A DNA stretch of 43,481 nt from Clostridia bacterium (GTDB taxonomy: Bacteria; Bacillota; Clostridia; Christensenellales; Pumilibacteraceae): the NCBI GenBank assembly GCA_900767465.1, contig CAAGAW010000024.1:1-43481 (forward strand). The letters are read 5' to 3'. Under the pieces are notes generated by a model that worked only from the letters and a program-made list of their open reading frames with translations, was not told the origin of the DNA and searched no databases. Below, piece by piece: positions 16,451 through 24,383 of the stretch. Made by a program: the position numbers and the translations under genes. How positions within the stretch are numbered: position 1 is the first letter of the stretch; the number at the start of each line of letters is the position of its first letter.

Positions 16451-16578
16451 AAAGAAACGTAAAGTTGTATATATAAGAGATGAGGATAGTGTAGTAAGAG
16501 AAGAAAAACACAAGTCCGACTAAAACAGGAATTACGTATTCATACGGAGACAAAAAATTTATAAGGAGAGTCTAAAAA

Positions 16579-16614
16579 ATGAAAATTCAATTTAATAGCA
16601 GAAGAAACGAATAA
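16579..16614 (+). CDS. Possible 11-residue mini-ORF
   Basis: AAGGAG at 16563-16568 and ATG 16579 open MKIQFNSRRNE then TAA. It stands 23 nt before the next small gene, so it could be a leader peptide or the stump of a deleted gene. Nothing else supports it. Confidence 0.3.
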   Translation: MKIQFNSRRNE

Positions 16615-16636
16615 TAAGTAGGAGGGAAAGTTTACG

Positions 16637-16828
16637 ATGAAGCGGAAGGACCACACTAACGTACCGGATTATGAAATTGATTCGCTTGCGAGAGTATTGT
16701 ATTCATCGATAATTACATACTGCAATTTCGAAAAAGGGAAAGCAGCCTATGCCGAATGGCAAAAACAACAACTTAATAATAAAATTTTTAATGAAGATAT
16801 GCCTGTTGAATCCAAAGGGCAACCGTGA
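16637..16828 (+). CDS. Small 63-residue protein of a mobile-element-associated type
   Basis: GGAGGG at 16621-16626 precedes ATG 16637. The sequence NVPDYEIDSLARVLYSSI...FEKGKAAYAEWQKQQ resembles small clostridial proteins of about 60 residues with the pattern P..EIE.LAR.LLP.I..F..SEEG...F.EWK, which are often seen in integrative elements. This link is from memory of the pattern and not from a search. Its codons are AT-rich like the convergent Fic/Doc gene. Function unknown. Confidence 0.55.
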   Translation: MKRKDHTNVPDYEIDSLARVLYSSIITYCNFEKGKAAYAEWQKQQLNNKIFNEDMPVESKGQP

Positions 16829-16875
16829 TAATATGTGTAAGCGGAGGTTTGTCGTAAACCTATAAAAACGATAAG

Positions 16876-16911
16876 AAAGAGCGATGAGAGTAAAATCTCA
16901 CCGCTCTTTTT
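16876..16911. terminator. Bidirectional terminator between the 63-residue gene and the Fic/Doc gene
   Basis: AAAGAGCG (16876-16883) pairs with CGCTCTTT (16902-16909), extended inward by TGAGA/TCTCA. T runs lie on the plus-strand side and, through the complementary A run, on the minus side. Confidence 0.75.
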
Positions 16912-17779
16912 ACTTGTCTTTAAGTCTACGTAATGGAATTTCAAATTGATTTATTAAAGTATATAACGATTTACCATTATTGACGAATTCTTGATAATTT
17001 GGAAATTCATCTGTTATTTGTAAAGCATCTAGTGTATCCCTCATCATTCCAGCTTCGACAGGTCTTGTCCAGCCGTAAAATTTTACAGTATACGATAGTT
17101 TTTTTGTTTTGAAAAACCCTTTAACATCTCGATGGAATTTAATTTTCATATTGTCTAAAACATATGACACATTTAGATTTTTGTTTTCTATAATTGAACA
17201 AAATTCTTTCATATTTATATTAAGATGGCACGATCTGTCTTTTTTTGTCGTGTTTTTTCTCAAAATATGAGCTATTGTTTGTATAATAGGATCATCATGA
17301 TGCTTATATTTTTTGTATATACCATTATATTTCTCGGGTAAGCTATTGTCTGCAACAGAACTAACAAGTTTTTCAAAAACAACTATATTTTCCGTTGGAT
17401 AATAACCATAATCCGTTATTTGCTTTATAAGCGTTAAAAGGGCTGTCCTTTTATTTCCGTCATGAAAAGCATGATCTTTTACCAAGCCAAAAAATAAAGT
17501 AGCACAAATATCTAACGGGGCAGTGTACTTAAATTTATTCCCTAATGCAACAGTTTGCCTACAAATTGCAGAACATAATAAATTATAATCCCTTACACCT
17601 ACAAGCATTTTTTCTTGCACTGCTCCGCCTGATTCATCCAAAAAATAATCCGCAAGAATATAATGTGCTTGTAATATATCTTCTACGTTTATAAGCGGTG
17701 GTTTTATGTTTTTAATGTTTGGGCATTTCTTTATATCGTCGTTGTATAATTCTTTTAATTTTTCTAATAAATATTTCAT
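16910..17779 (-). CDS. Fic/Doc-family protein with an added C-terminal domain
   Basis: Fic-fold enzymes transfer AMP or, in Doc, phosphate to target proteins. The catalytic motif HAFHDGNKR is at residues 103-111 (H103 catalytic), preceded by GVRDYNLLCSAI, which matches the Doc branch (GVRD..LLESA). Doc is about 125 residues, but this protein has 289: residues about 170-289 form a separate domain with NMKEFCSIIENKNLNV and W near the end, family not recognised. No Phd-like antitoxin or (S/T)xxxE(G/N) inhibitory helix was found beside it. The gene is much more AT-rich than its surroundings, which suggests transfer. Minus-strand TATAAT near 17830 may be its -10 box. Confidence 0.8.
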   Translation of the reverse strand: MKYLLEKLKELYNDDIKKCPNIKNIKPPLINVEDILQAHYILADYFLDESGGAVQEKMLVGVRDYNLLCSAICRQTVALGNKFKYTAPLDICATLFFGLVKDHAFHDGNKRTALLTLIKQITDYGYYPTENIVVFEKLVSSVADNSLPEKYNGIYKKYKHHDDPIIQTIAHILRKNTTKKDRSCHLNINMKEFCSIIENKNLNVSYVLDNMKIKFHRDVKGFFKTKKLSYTVKFYGWTRPVEAGMMRDTLDALQITDEFPNYQEFVNNGKSLYTLINQFEIPLRRLKDK

Positions 17780-17885
17780 ATGGTTTTCTCGAGCAGAATC
17801 AGTATTGCTTTCAACCGCTTACTTAATTATATCATATAATAGAGTAAGTCGCTAGTTTTTACTAGCTTTTTTTCAGATAAACGAT

Positions 17886-17925
17886 AAAGGCGAATCCGTC
17901 TCCTAAAGGAAACGGGTTCGCCTTT
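17886..17925 (-). terminator. Terminator of the tRNA operon
   Basis: A long stem pairs AAAGGCGAA...CCGT with ACGGGTTCGCCTTT; on the minus strand it is followed by ATCGTTTATCTG. It starts 9 nt after tRNA-Glu. Confidence 0.65.
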
Positions 17926-17933
17926 AACTTGTT

Positions 17934-18008
17934 TGGTGACCCATACGGGATTCGAACCCATATTACCACCGTGAAAGGGTGGTGTCCTAACCACTAGACC
18001 AATGGGCC
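17934..18008 (-). tRNA. tRNA-Glu (anticodon UUC)
   Basis: The minus strand folds into a cloverleaf: acceptor GGCCCAT/ATGGGTC, anticodon stem CCACC/GGTGG with loop CTTTCAC (anticodon UUC), T loop TTCGAAT, encoded CCA end. Length 75 nt. Confidence 0.93.
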
Positions 18009-18015
18009 AATTGAG

Positions 18016-18092
18016 TGGTGGCGGCGATTAGATTCGAACTAACGACCTGTCGGGTATGAACCGAATGCTCTAGCCAGCTGAGCTACACCGCC
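18016..18092 (-). tRNA. tRNA-Met (anticodon CAU), elongator type
   Basis: The minus strand folds into a cloverleaf: acceptor GGCGGTG/CGCCGCC, D arm GCTC/GAGC, anticodon loop TTCATAC (CAU), T loop TTCGAAT, encoded CCA. The body closely follows Bacillus elongator tRNA-Met. A U27-C43 mismatch closes the anticodon stem. Confidence 0.9.
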
Positions 18093-18109
18093 TCAAAATC
18101 AGCCACACT

Positions 18110-18138
18110 ATAATATCATAAACGCGGAAAAAAAGCAA
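18110..18138 (-). promoter_or_regulatory. Promoter of the tRNA-Met/tRNA-Glu operon
   Basis: On the minus strand TTGCTT (18138-18133), 17-nt spacer, TATTAT (18115-18110). Confidence 0.55.
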
Positions 18139-18322
18139 CGATTTTAACGCTGTTTTGACAAAAAATTTTTTAAGACGACTATTAACGGCTTTTTCGGGCG
18201 TTTCCGGTGGTAAAATCGGATAGCGAATCTGATTTTTGGACGGGGAAACGGACGAGTTGCGTGAAAATGCCGTGATAAAGTGTTGAAGTTTGATCGGGAG
18301 GCAAAGAATTGTCGGTTTAAGG

Positions 18323-18351
18323 TTGATTTTTTGCCGGACGCGTTGTATAAT
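18323..18351 (+). promoter_or_regulatory. Promoter of the two-protease gene
   Basis: TTGATT at 18323-18328, 17-nt spacer, TATAAT at 18346-18351. Confidence 0.75.
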
Positions 18352-18428
18352 TACGTCGGAAGAATTTAAGCGCATCAAGGGGAGAGAGGCAGTCTCCGGG
18401 TTACGGATTCCTGCTGACGAATTCAGGT

Positions 18429-21400
18429 ATGAAGATAAAACGCATTGTTATTTTAATATTGATTTCGGCGGTTGCGGCGTTTGCTGCGGGCGCGATTTCC
18501 GGTGCGGAAACCGCTGCCGTTGCGAAAACCGTGCATACGACTTTGCCGTCGGAAGAGAGTATCGTCGCGATGAGCGCGTACGACGGCAGGGATTACGGAA
18601 TAATCACGCCCGTACGCGACCAGGGTTCGAGCAACCTTTGCTGGGCGTATTCGTCGGCATCCGCGTCCGAGGCAAGCATTTTAAAGTCGGGAGTCGATCC
18701 GTCGGCGTCGGCGGAAAATCTCAGGATAAGCCCCGAAGCCGCGGCGTACAGGGTCGCCCGGCGCGGAAGCGATCCGCTCGGAAATACGTCGGGCGCGTCC
18801 GAGAGCGGGGATTTTACAAAGGCGACCGGAAACCCCGGCAAAGTGGCGACATTATACTCCGGGTGGTGGGGACCCGTTTGCGGAACGAACGCGTCTGTCG
18901 ATCCTTTCGAAAATCCGTCGTACAGGTTAGAGACGGCAGCGTACGTTCCAAACGACAAAAGCGATCCGGACGGGACTATACTCGCGATAAAACGCGCGGT
19001 CGCGAAGTACGGAGCGGTCACGTTTCAGTACAACAATTTACGCAACGCGCAATACTACAATCCCGCTCGCGAAACGAGTGGGTCGAGTTCGCCTCACGCG
19101 TGTACCGTAATCGGCTGGGACGACGGAATCGAAGCGTCCGTCTTCGCGCCGGCGGGAGCGTCGCGCAACGGCGGCTGGCTGATAAAAAACAGTTACTCCG
19201 ACCTTCCGTATTTCTATCTCAGTTACGACAATACGAGCAGCAGTTCGTATGCGTTTGCCTACGCAAAAGCGGACGAGTACGACCGCAACTATTATTACGA
19301 CGGCGACCTTAACGATTTTTCGCTCCGCTCGGACAAATGCGTTGCAAACGTTTACTCCGCTGCGGGCGGCGCGGACGGCAAGGACGAGTTTCTTAAAGCG
19401 GTGAACGTGGGCGTTGACGGCGGAAATTACACGCTCGAAGTTGAGATTTATAAAAATCTGACGTATCCGTTCGACGGGTCGGGCGCTTCGGACGTTCCGG
19501 TAAGAGGAGGAACTCTTGCCGCAAGAAAAACCGCGTCGTTCGAGTACGGCGGATACGTTACCGTCCGGCTGGACGAAGAAGTCAGACTCGAAAAGGGCGA
19601 GTGGTTTTCGGTTATCGTCCGCATAACGGGCGGAAACGCCAAGATCCGGCTCGGCTACAAAAACTTTAAATACCTTTCTTACGCGGGAGGAAGCGGCGGC
19701 TGGTCGTTAATCGGAAACTACGTCGGCAGAATAAAGGCGTATACCGTGCTTCGCGAGTCCGAACCGCAGGACGAAAGCACGTTTACCAACCTTCTGGTAT
19801 TTGCGCGCTTTGCGGGCGAGAGCGAGTTTATAAACGACGTTTATGCCGGCTGCTCGGTTCGCGACGTTGTTGACAACACCTACAACAAAAGCGTTTACAG
19901 CCTTTCGGGGTATCTGAACGAGGTAAGCAGAGGCAAAGTAAAAATGCGTACGCTGTATCTGACCGACGGCGGATCGTCGCTTGAGTTGACCGGTCGTCGG
20001 GGATACTACGCCCAAAAGGACGATACGAATCCGGACGGTTACGAGGCGGGCGGCGGCGCGACGAGAATGTACGACCTCAAACGCGACTGGACGAGCGCGG
20101 TTCTCGACGCGCTGGCGCGCGGAAACAAGCCCACGGACGCGGACGGAAAAACTTACGATTATTCGGTGCTCGACCGCAACGCGGACGGAAAAATCGACTG
20201 TATAACGGTGGTTTACGCTCCGTCGCCCGTCGGAATCTCGGCGGGGTGGGGTTCGCCGCTGTGGGATTACCGCGATTATTGCAGTATGGTTTCGCTGACC
20301 GACGGCGGAAAAACGTACGTAAGCGGAGAATACGTGCAACTGACTTTTTCGTATAAATTCGGCGAAAACGTCGCGCTTTATAAAGGCGAGGACGGACTTC
20401 CGATCGTGTCCGTGGGAAAGGTCTACCACGAGGCGATGCACGTGTTCGGACTTAAAGATTTATATCGTTCCGACCTGTCGAGCGCGGTTTATTTTATGTC
20501 GCTTATGGGCAAGCCGATGTCGCCCGTCGGGCAGTACGTTTCGGTAAAAGAGCGCGAATCGCTCGGCTGGCTCGACTCTTCCGAAGTCGTCGCCATGCCG
20601 AACGCGGGCGAATATACGCTTTCCGTCGCGCACGGAACGGGCGTGGTCGGGTATAAGGTCGATTTGCCGTCCGGCAAGACGCTATACCTCGAATACCGCC
20701 GCTTCGACGACAACGCGAACAAATACGACAGTTACGAAAAGACGGTCTATTCGTGCAGGGACGATCAGCCGTTAAAACTCATAAAGTCATTTAAAAGCGG
20801 ACTCGTTTGCTATCTCGTCAACACCGACACGAGGTTTCCGTCGAATATCGGAACGAGCGGCAGAGTATGGAATTTCGAGGTGGTCTCGCACGGTACGTCC
20901 TCTACGCGCAACGACAGCGCGGTCGGACTTAACGAAAGCCTCGATATAGCGGGCGGTGTTCGGGTCGAAGTGACCGGCATGACCGGAAATTCGCTTACGT
21001 TCCGTATCGATGGCGACGTATGGAACGCACACGTTCATAACCTCGAAAAGGTCGCGGTAAAACCGGCGGGCTGCTTCGAGGACGGCAATATCGCGCATTT
21101 CAGGTGCGCGGAATGCGGAAAACTGTTTTCGGACGAGGCGGGCAAAAACGAAATTACCGCCGAAAGCGTAATTATTCCCGCGGCACACGAATACGGCGCG
21201 CTTATACCCGAAAAGCCGGCGACGTGTACGGAGAAAGGCAAGCGCGCTCATTACGAATGTCGTTCGTGCGGAAGGCTGTTCGACGAACATAAACGCGAAA
21301 CGACCGCCGCCGCGCTCGAAATTCCCGTCGACAATACCGCGCACGAATACGGCGCGCTTATACCCGAAAAGCCGGCGACGTGCGCGGAGAAAGGCAAGCG

Positions 21401-21893
21401 CGCTCATTACGAATGTCGTTCGTGCGGAAGGCTGTTTGACGAACATAAGCGCGAAACGACCGCCGCCGTTCTCGAAATTCCCGTCGACAATACCGCGCAC
21501 GAATACGGCGGGGGGGTCAAGGAAGGTCCCGCCGGCACAGACGCTAACGGAACGAAAGGGCATAAAGATTGTCTGATTTGTAAAAGACATTTCGACGCGG
21601 ACGGCAACGAAATTTCCGATCTTACCATTCCCGCAACCGGCGAAAAGCCGAGCGAAAAACCGGAAGAGAAACCGGAAGAAAAGCCGGAAGAGAAGCCGAG
21701 CGAAAAACCGGAAGTAAAACCGGAAGAAAAGCCCGCGCGGACAGGAGGACTGAGCGCGGGCGGAATTGCCGCCGTTGCGGTCTCGGGTTCGGCGGCGGTT
21801 GCTTTGGCGGCGTTCGCGATAGTGTGGTTTGCGATCGGAAAGAAGTCGTTTGCCGATCTCGCGGCGGCGATAAAGCGGATTTTCAGAAGATAG
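18429..21893 (+). CDS. Exported protein fusing a papain-like C1A protease and an M6-like metalloprotease
   Basis: A 1154-residue surface protein. A signal peptide occupies about 1-30. Residues 55-270 are a C1A domain: PVRDQG (Q65), NLCWAYS with C71, SPHACTVIGWDD with H223, and GGWLIKNSY with N254. Residues 290-430 resemble the lectin-like domain that follows C1A in bacteria. Residues 450-840 look like an M6 peptidase: YHEAMHVFGLKDLY holds the zinc motif HEAMH (H667, E668, H671). Four Cys-rich units follow (H.Y...P..C...G...HY.C..CG.LF); two are a near-identical tandem of 52 residues at 21186-21497. An EKP-repeat spacer and a C-terminal transmembrane helix with RIFRR tail anchor it. All catalytic residues are present. 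Target unknown; extracellular protein digestion or defence is likely. Confidence 0.85.
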   Translation: MKIKRIVILILISAVAAFAAGAISGAETAAVAKTVHTTLPSEESIVAMSAYDGRDYGIITPVRDQGSSNLCWAYSSASASEASILKSGVDPSASAENLRISPEAAAYRVARRGSDPLGNTSGASESGDFTKATGNPGKVATLYSGWWGPVCGTNASVDPFENPSYRLETAAYVPNDKSDPDGTILAIKRAVAKYGAVTFQYNNLRNAQYYNPARETSGSSSPHACTVIGWDDGIEASVFAPAGASRNGGWLIKNSYSDLPYFYLSYDNTSSSSYAFAYAKADEYDRNYYYDGDLNDFSLRSDKCVANVYSAAGGADGKDEFLKAVNVGVDGGNYTLEVEIYKNLTYPFDGSGASDVPVRGGTLAARKTASFEYGGYVTVRLDEEVRLEKGEWFSVIVRITGGNAKIRLGYKNFKYLSYAGGSGGWSLIGNYVGRIKAYTVLRESEPQDESTFTNLLVFARFAGESEFINDVYAGCSVRDVVDNTYNKSVYSLSGYLNEVSRGKVKMRTLYLTDGGSSLELTGRRGYYAQKDDTNPDGYEAGGGATRMYDLKRDWTSAVLDALARGNKPTDADGKTYDYSVLDRNADGKIDCITVVYAPSPVGISAGWGSPLWDYRDYCSMVSLTDGGKTYVSGEYVQLTFSYKFGENVALYKGEDGLPIVSVGKVYHEAMHVFGLKDLYRSDLSSAVYFMSLMGKPMSPVGQYVSVKERESLGWLDSSEVVAMPNAGEYTLSVAHGTGVVGYKVDLPSGKTLYLEYRRFDDNANKYDSYEKTVYSCRDDQPLKLIKSFKSGLVCYLVNTDTRFPSNIGTSGRVWNFEVVSHGTSSTRNDSAVGLNESLDIAGGVRVEVTGMTGNSLTFRIDGDVWNAHVHNLEKVAVKPAGCFEDGNIAHFRCAECGKLFSDEAGKNEITAESVIIPAAHEYGALIPEKPATCTEKGKRAHYECRSCGRLFDEHKRETTAAALEIPVDNTAHEYGALIPEKPATCAEKGKRAHYECRSCGRLFDEHKRETTAAVLEIPVDNTAHEYGGGVKEGPAGTDANGTKGHKDCLICKRHFDADGNEISDLTIPATGEKPSEKPEEKPEEKPEEKPSEKPEVKPEEKPARTGGLSAGGIAAVAVSGSAAVALAAFAIVWFAIGKKSFADLAAAIKRIFRR
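21186..21497 (+). repeat. Tandem 156-bp repeat inside the two-protease gene
   Basis: Two units (21186-21341 and 21342-21497) are nearly identical in DNA and encode the 52-residue Cys-rich module twice. Two diverged units flank them. The near identity points to a recent duplication. Confidence 0.9.
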
Positions 21894-21929
21894 CTCGGCT
21901 CCGCTTAACTAAAATTTAATCCTCTTCGG

Positions 21930-21958
21930 TTGATTTTTCTTCCAAAAAGTAGTATAAT
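21930..21958 (+). promoter_or_regulatory. Promoter of the SPFH gene
   Basis: TTGATT at 21930-21935, 17-nt spacer, TATAAT at 21953-21958. Confidence 0.8.
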
Positions 21959-22012
21959 TGTTACGATCGGAGGCGATTAAGACGTTACGCGTCCGAAAGG
22001 GAAGGATAAAAT

Positions 22013-23080
22013 ATGGAAAACGGGCTTAACAGGGACGTGGAAGAAAAGGTTTTAACGCCCAAAAAAGGCGGCGGAATGCTTGCGGTTACGATATTTGCCG
22101 TGATAGCCGCAATCGCGCTTTTAGCGGTGAGCATAAAGTTTACGATCGAGGCGCGCGAACTCGTCGGAACGACTTCGGGCGGCGACGGAATTTACAAAGT
22201 CGTAAATCCGACTATGGCGACGCTCGCGGGGGTAGGGTTGGCGGTTTCGATAGTCGGTCTTATCGCGACGTTCGTGCTGCTTATGCCGGGATTTAAGATC
22301 GTCGCGCCTAACGAGGCGATCGTGTTGCTGTTTTTCGGCAAGTATTACGGAACGATCGCCCGCGACGGGTTTTACTGGGTCAATCCGTTCTGCACGGCGT
22401 ATAACCCTGCGGTCCGCGGCGGGCTTGCGATGAAATCCGCGTCGGGCAAAGACGGCAAGTCGGACGATTCGGTCTCGTTTGAAATCGGCAACAAGAAATT
22501 GTCGCTTAAAGCAATGACGCTCAATAACGACAAGCAAAAAGTCAACGACGAAGAGGGTAACCCGATCGAAATCGGCGTGGTCGTTATCTGGCGCATCGTA
22601 AACACCGCAAAAGCCGTGTTCAACGTCGACAACTATATGAGTTTCATCTCAACGCAAGCCGACTCGGCAATCCGTAACGTTGCTCGCGCGTACCCTTACG
22701 ACGTAAGCGACGCCGGCGACGAGAAATCGCTTCGCGGCTCAAGTCAGGAAATCGCCGACGTTCTCAAAGCCGACCTCCAGAAACGCGTGGAGTTTGCGGG
22801 AATCGAAATTCTCGAAGCGCGCATCACGCATCTTGCGTACGCGCCCGAAATCGCCGCGGCAATGCTCCAACGTCAGCAGGCAAAGGCGATTATCGTCGCC
22901 CGTCAGAAGATCGTCGAAGGCGCGGTGGGCATGGTCGAAATGGCTCTTAACAAACTCAGCGAAAAGTCGATAGTCGAACTCGACGCCGAGCATAAGGCGC
23001 AAATGGTAAGCAACCTTCTCGTCGTGCTGTGCGGAAGCAAAGACGCGCAACCCGTCGTGAACAGCGGTTCGATAGGATAA
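22013..23080 (+). CDS. SPFH/band-7 membrane scaffold protein
   Basis: A 355-residue SPFH (stomatin/prohibitin/flotillin/HflK) protein. Two hydrophobic segments (about 23-45 and 68-92) anchor the N-terminus; the band-7 domain follows with VAPNEAIVLLFFGKYYGT, GFYWVNPF, IVVIWRI-like strand and the end helix ...APEIAAAMLQRQQAKAIIVARQKIVEGAV typical of the family. Such proteins form large membrane rings and organise microdomains or control proteases. It has its own promoter and is followed at 46 nt by a KDPG aldolase without an intervening terminator. It is not closely similar to the second SPFH protein at 25668, which lacks N-terminal membrane segments. Confidence 0.85.
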   Translation: MENGLNRDVEEKVLTPKKGGGMLAVTIFAVIAAIALLAVSIKFTIEARELVGTTSGGDGIYKVVNPTMATLAGVGLAVSIVGLIATFVLLMPGFKIVAPNEAIVLLFFGKYYGTIARDGFYWVNPFCTAYNPAVRGGLAMKSASGKDGKSDDSVSFEIGNKKLSLKAMTLNNDKQKVNDEEGNPIEIGVVVIWRIVNTAKAVFNVDNYMSFISTQADSAIRNVARAYPYDVSDAGDEKSLRGSSQEIADVLKADLQKRVEFAGIEILEARITHLAYAPEIAAAMLQRQQAKAIIVARQKIVEGAVGMVEMALNKLSEKSIVELDAEHKAQMVSNLLVVLCGSKDAQPVVNSGSIG

Positions 23081-23126
23081 AAGTATCGCAAATCAAATAA
23101 ACAAAGTCTGGATCAGGGATAAACTT

Positions 23127-23762
23127 ATGAATATCGGAGAAAGAATAGAAAAAATCGGGATCGTTCCCGTCGTGAAAATCGAGGAAATCGGCGACGCGCT
23201 TCCGCTTGCCGACGCTATGGCGAAAGGCGGTTTGCCGGCGGCGGAAATCACGTTCCGTACCGCTCACGCGCTTGCGGCGATAGAGGCGATCGCGTCGTCC
23301 CGCCCCGAAATTCTCGTCGGCGCGGGAACGGTAACTTCGGCGGATCAGGCGAAAAGCGCGATAGACGCGGGCGCGAAGTTTATCGTAGGACCGGGACTGA
23401 GCGGAGCCGTCGCAAAGGTTTGTCGCGATCGGAACACGCTCTATCTTCCCGGGTGCGTAACGCCAACCGAAATAATCGCGGCTATGGACGAGGGGATCGA
23501 TATCGTAAAATTCTTCCCCGCGTCAGTCTACGGCGGTCTTAAAGCGATAAAAGCGTTGTCCGCGCCGTTTACCGCACTCAGATTCCTGCCCACCGGCGGA
23601 GTGAACGCAACCAACCTTGCCGAGTACCTCTCGTTCGATCGGATCGTGGCGTGCGGCGGCAGCTGGATGGTCGAGTCGTCGCTCGTACGCGAAAAGAAAT
23701 TCGACGTCGTCGAGTCGCTTTGCCGCGAGGCAAGCGAGATCGTAAAATCGGTTCGCGGATAA
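23127..23762 (+). CDS. eda: KDPG/KHG aldolase (2-dehydro-3-deoxyphosphogluconate aldolase)
   Basis: Cleaves 2-keto-3-deoxy-6-phosphogluconate to pyruvate and glyceraldehyde 3-phosphate in the cytosol. The 211-residue TIM barrel carries IVPVVKIE, AEITFRT (catalytic Glu), LVGAGTV, GPGLS, LPGCVTPTEI and the Schiff-base lysine K128 in IVKFFPAS, then LPTGGVN. The ribosome site is weak (CAGGGA). It lies 46 nt after the SPFH gene with no promoter between, so it is probably cotranscribed although no functional link is known. No KDG kinase is in the window. Confidence 0.92.
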   Translation: MNIGERIEKIGIVPVVKIEEIGDALPLADAMAKGGLPAAEITFRTAHALAAIEAIASSRPEILVGAGTVTSADQAKSAIDAGAKFIVGPGLSGAVAKVCRDRNTLYLPGCVTPTEIIAAMDEGIDIVKFFPASVYGGLKAIKALSAPFTALRFLPTGGVNATNLAEYLSFDRIVACGGSWMVESSLVREKKFDVVESLCREASEIVKSVRG

Positions 23763-23809
23763 GTCCGCGCCCGTTCGTACGGTCGTAAAAACGGCATAAC
23801 GTATCGTCA

Positions 23810-23847
23810 AAAACGCGACGTAAGTGTGAAATTTCGCCGCGTTTTTC
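23810..23847 (+). terminator. Intrinsic terminator after eda
   Basis: AAAACGCGACG pairs with CGCCGCGTTTTT around a 13-nt loop. Confidence 0.65.
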
Positions 23848-23965
23848 CTTTTCTTAGCGGTCGATTCGTTTTCGGGCTTTGCGGCGGAGTGGTCGCCGAC
23901 CGTCGATTTTCGGCGTAAAAAAGGGTCTGGATTGCAAATTTTTGCGAACAATCGGTGAAAAACGC

Positions 23966-23994
23966 TTGCAAAAAGCACGAATTTAGTGTAAAAT
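23966..23994 (+). promoter_or_regulatory. Promoter of spoVG
   Basis: TTGCAA at 23966-23971, 17-nt spacer, TAAAAT at 23989-23994. Confidence 0.6.
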
Positions 23995-24044
23995 ATACTC
24001 AGTTGAAGCGTTATGCCGACAAATTACTTATAGAGGGAAAAGAT

Positions 24045-24329
24045 ATGAACATCAGTGAAGTGCGCGTCAGGTTGGTCAAGAAGGACGAGGGAAAACTCAA
24101 AGCCGTGGCGTCGGTAACCATCGACGACTGTTTTGTCGTTCACGACGTCAAGATTCTCGAAGGTCAGGACGATTTTTTCATCGCCATGCCGAGCAAGAAA
24201 ACCCCCGACGGCGAGTATAAGGATATCGTGCACCCGCTTAACACCGAAACGAGAGAAATGCTCAAAAAAGCCGTTCTCGACGAATTCGAAAAAGCCCGTT
24301 CGCAGGCGGCGATCGACGGTCAGATTTAA
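24045..24329 (+). CDS. spoVG: Septation/RNA-binding regulator SpoVG
   Basis: A 94-residue SpoVG protein, an RNA/DNA-binding regulator linked to septation, sporulation and envelope genes in Bacillota. The family pattern is complete: MNISEVRVRLVKKDEGKLKA, VTIDDCFVVHDVKILEG, FIAMPSKKTPDGEYKDIVHPL and the C-terminal helix. GAGGG at 24033-24037 sets ATG 24045; the longer in-frame start at 23955 is upstream of the promoter. A terminator follows at 24355. Confidence 0.95.
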   Translation: MNISEVRVRLVKKDEGKLKAVASVTIDDCFVVHDVKILEGQDDFFIAMPSKKTPDGEYKDIVHPLNTETREMLKKAVLDEFEKARSQAAIDGQI

Positions 24330-24354
24330 TAACGCTTAATTCAAAAAAACGAAT

Positions 24355-24383
24355 GCGCTCGCAGGGGGACTACGGGCGTTTTT
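24355..24383 (+). terminator. Intrinsic terminator after spoVG
   Basis: GCGCTCG (24355-24361) pairs with CGGGCGT (24373-24379) with wobble, followed by TTTT. Confidence 0.55.

Noticed and set aside
17851..17873. Plus-strand terminator GCTAGT-TTTT-ACTAGC followed by seven T
   Set aside because: The hairpin is good, but no plus-strand gene precedes it; it lies upstream of the Fic/Doc gene on the other strand. It may end antisense transcripts, but no gene can be assigned.
18016..18092. tRNA-Ile2 (modified CAU) instead of tRNA-Met
   Set aside because: The body follows elongator tRNA-Met of Bacillus closely; Ile2 bodies differ in the acceptor and D arm.
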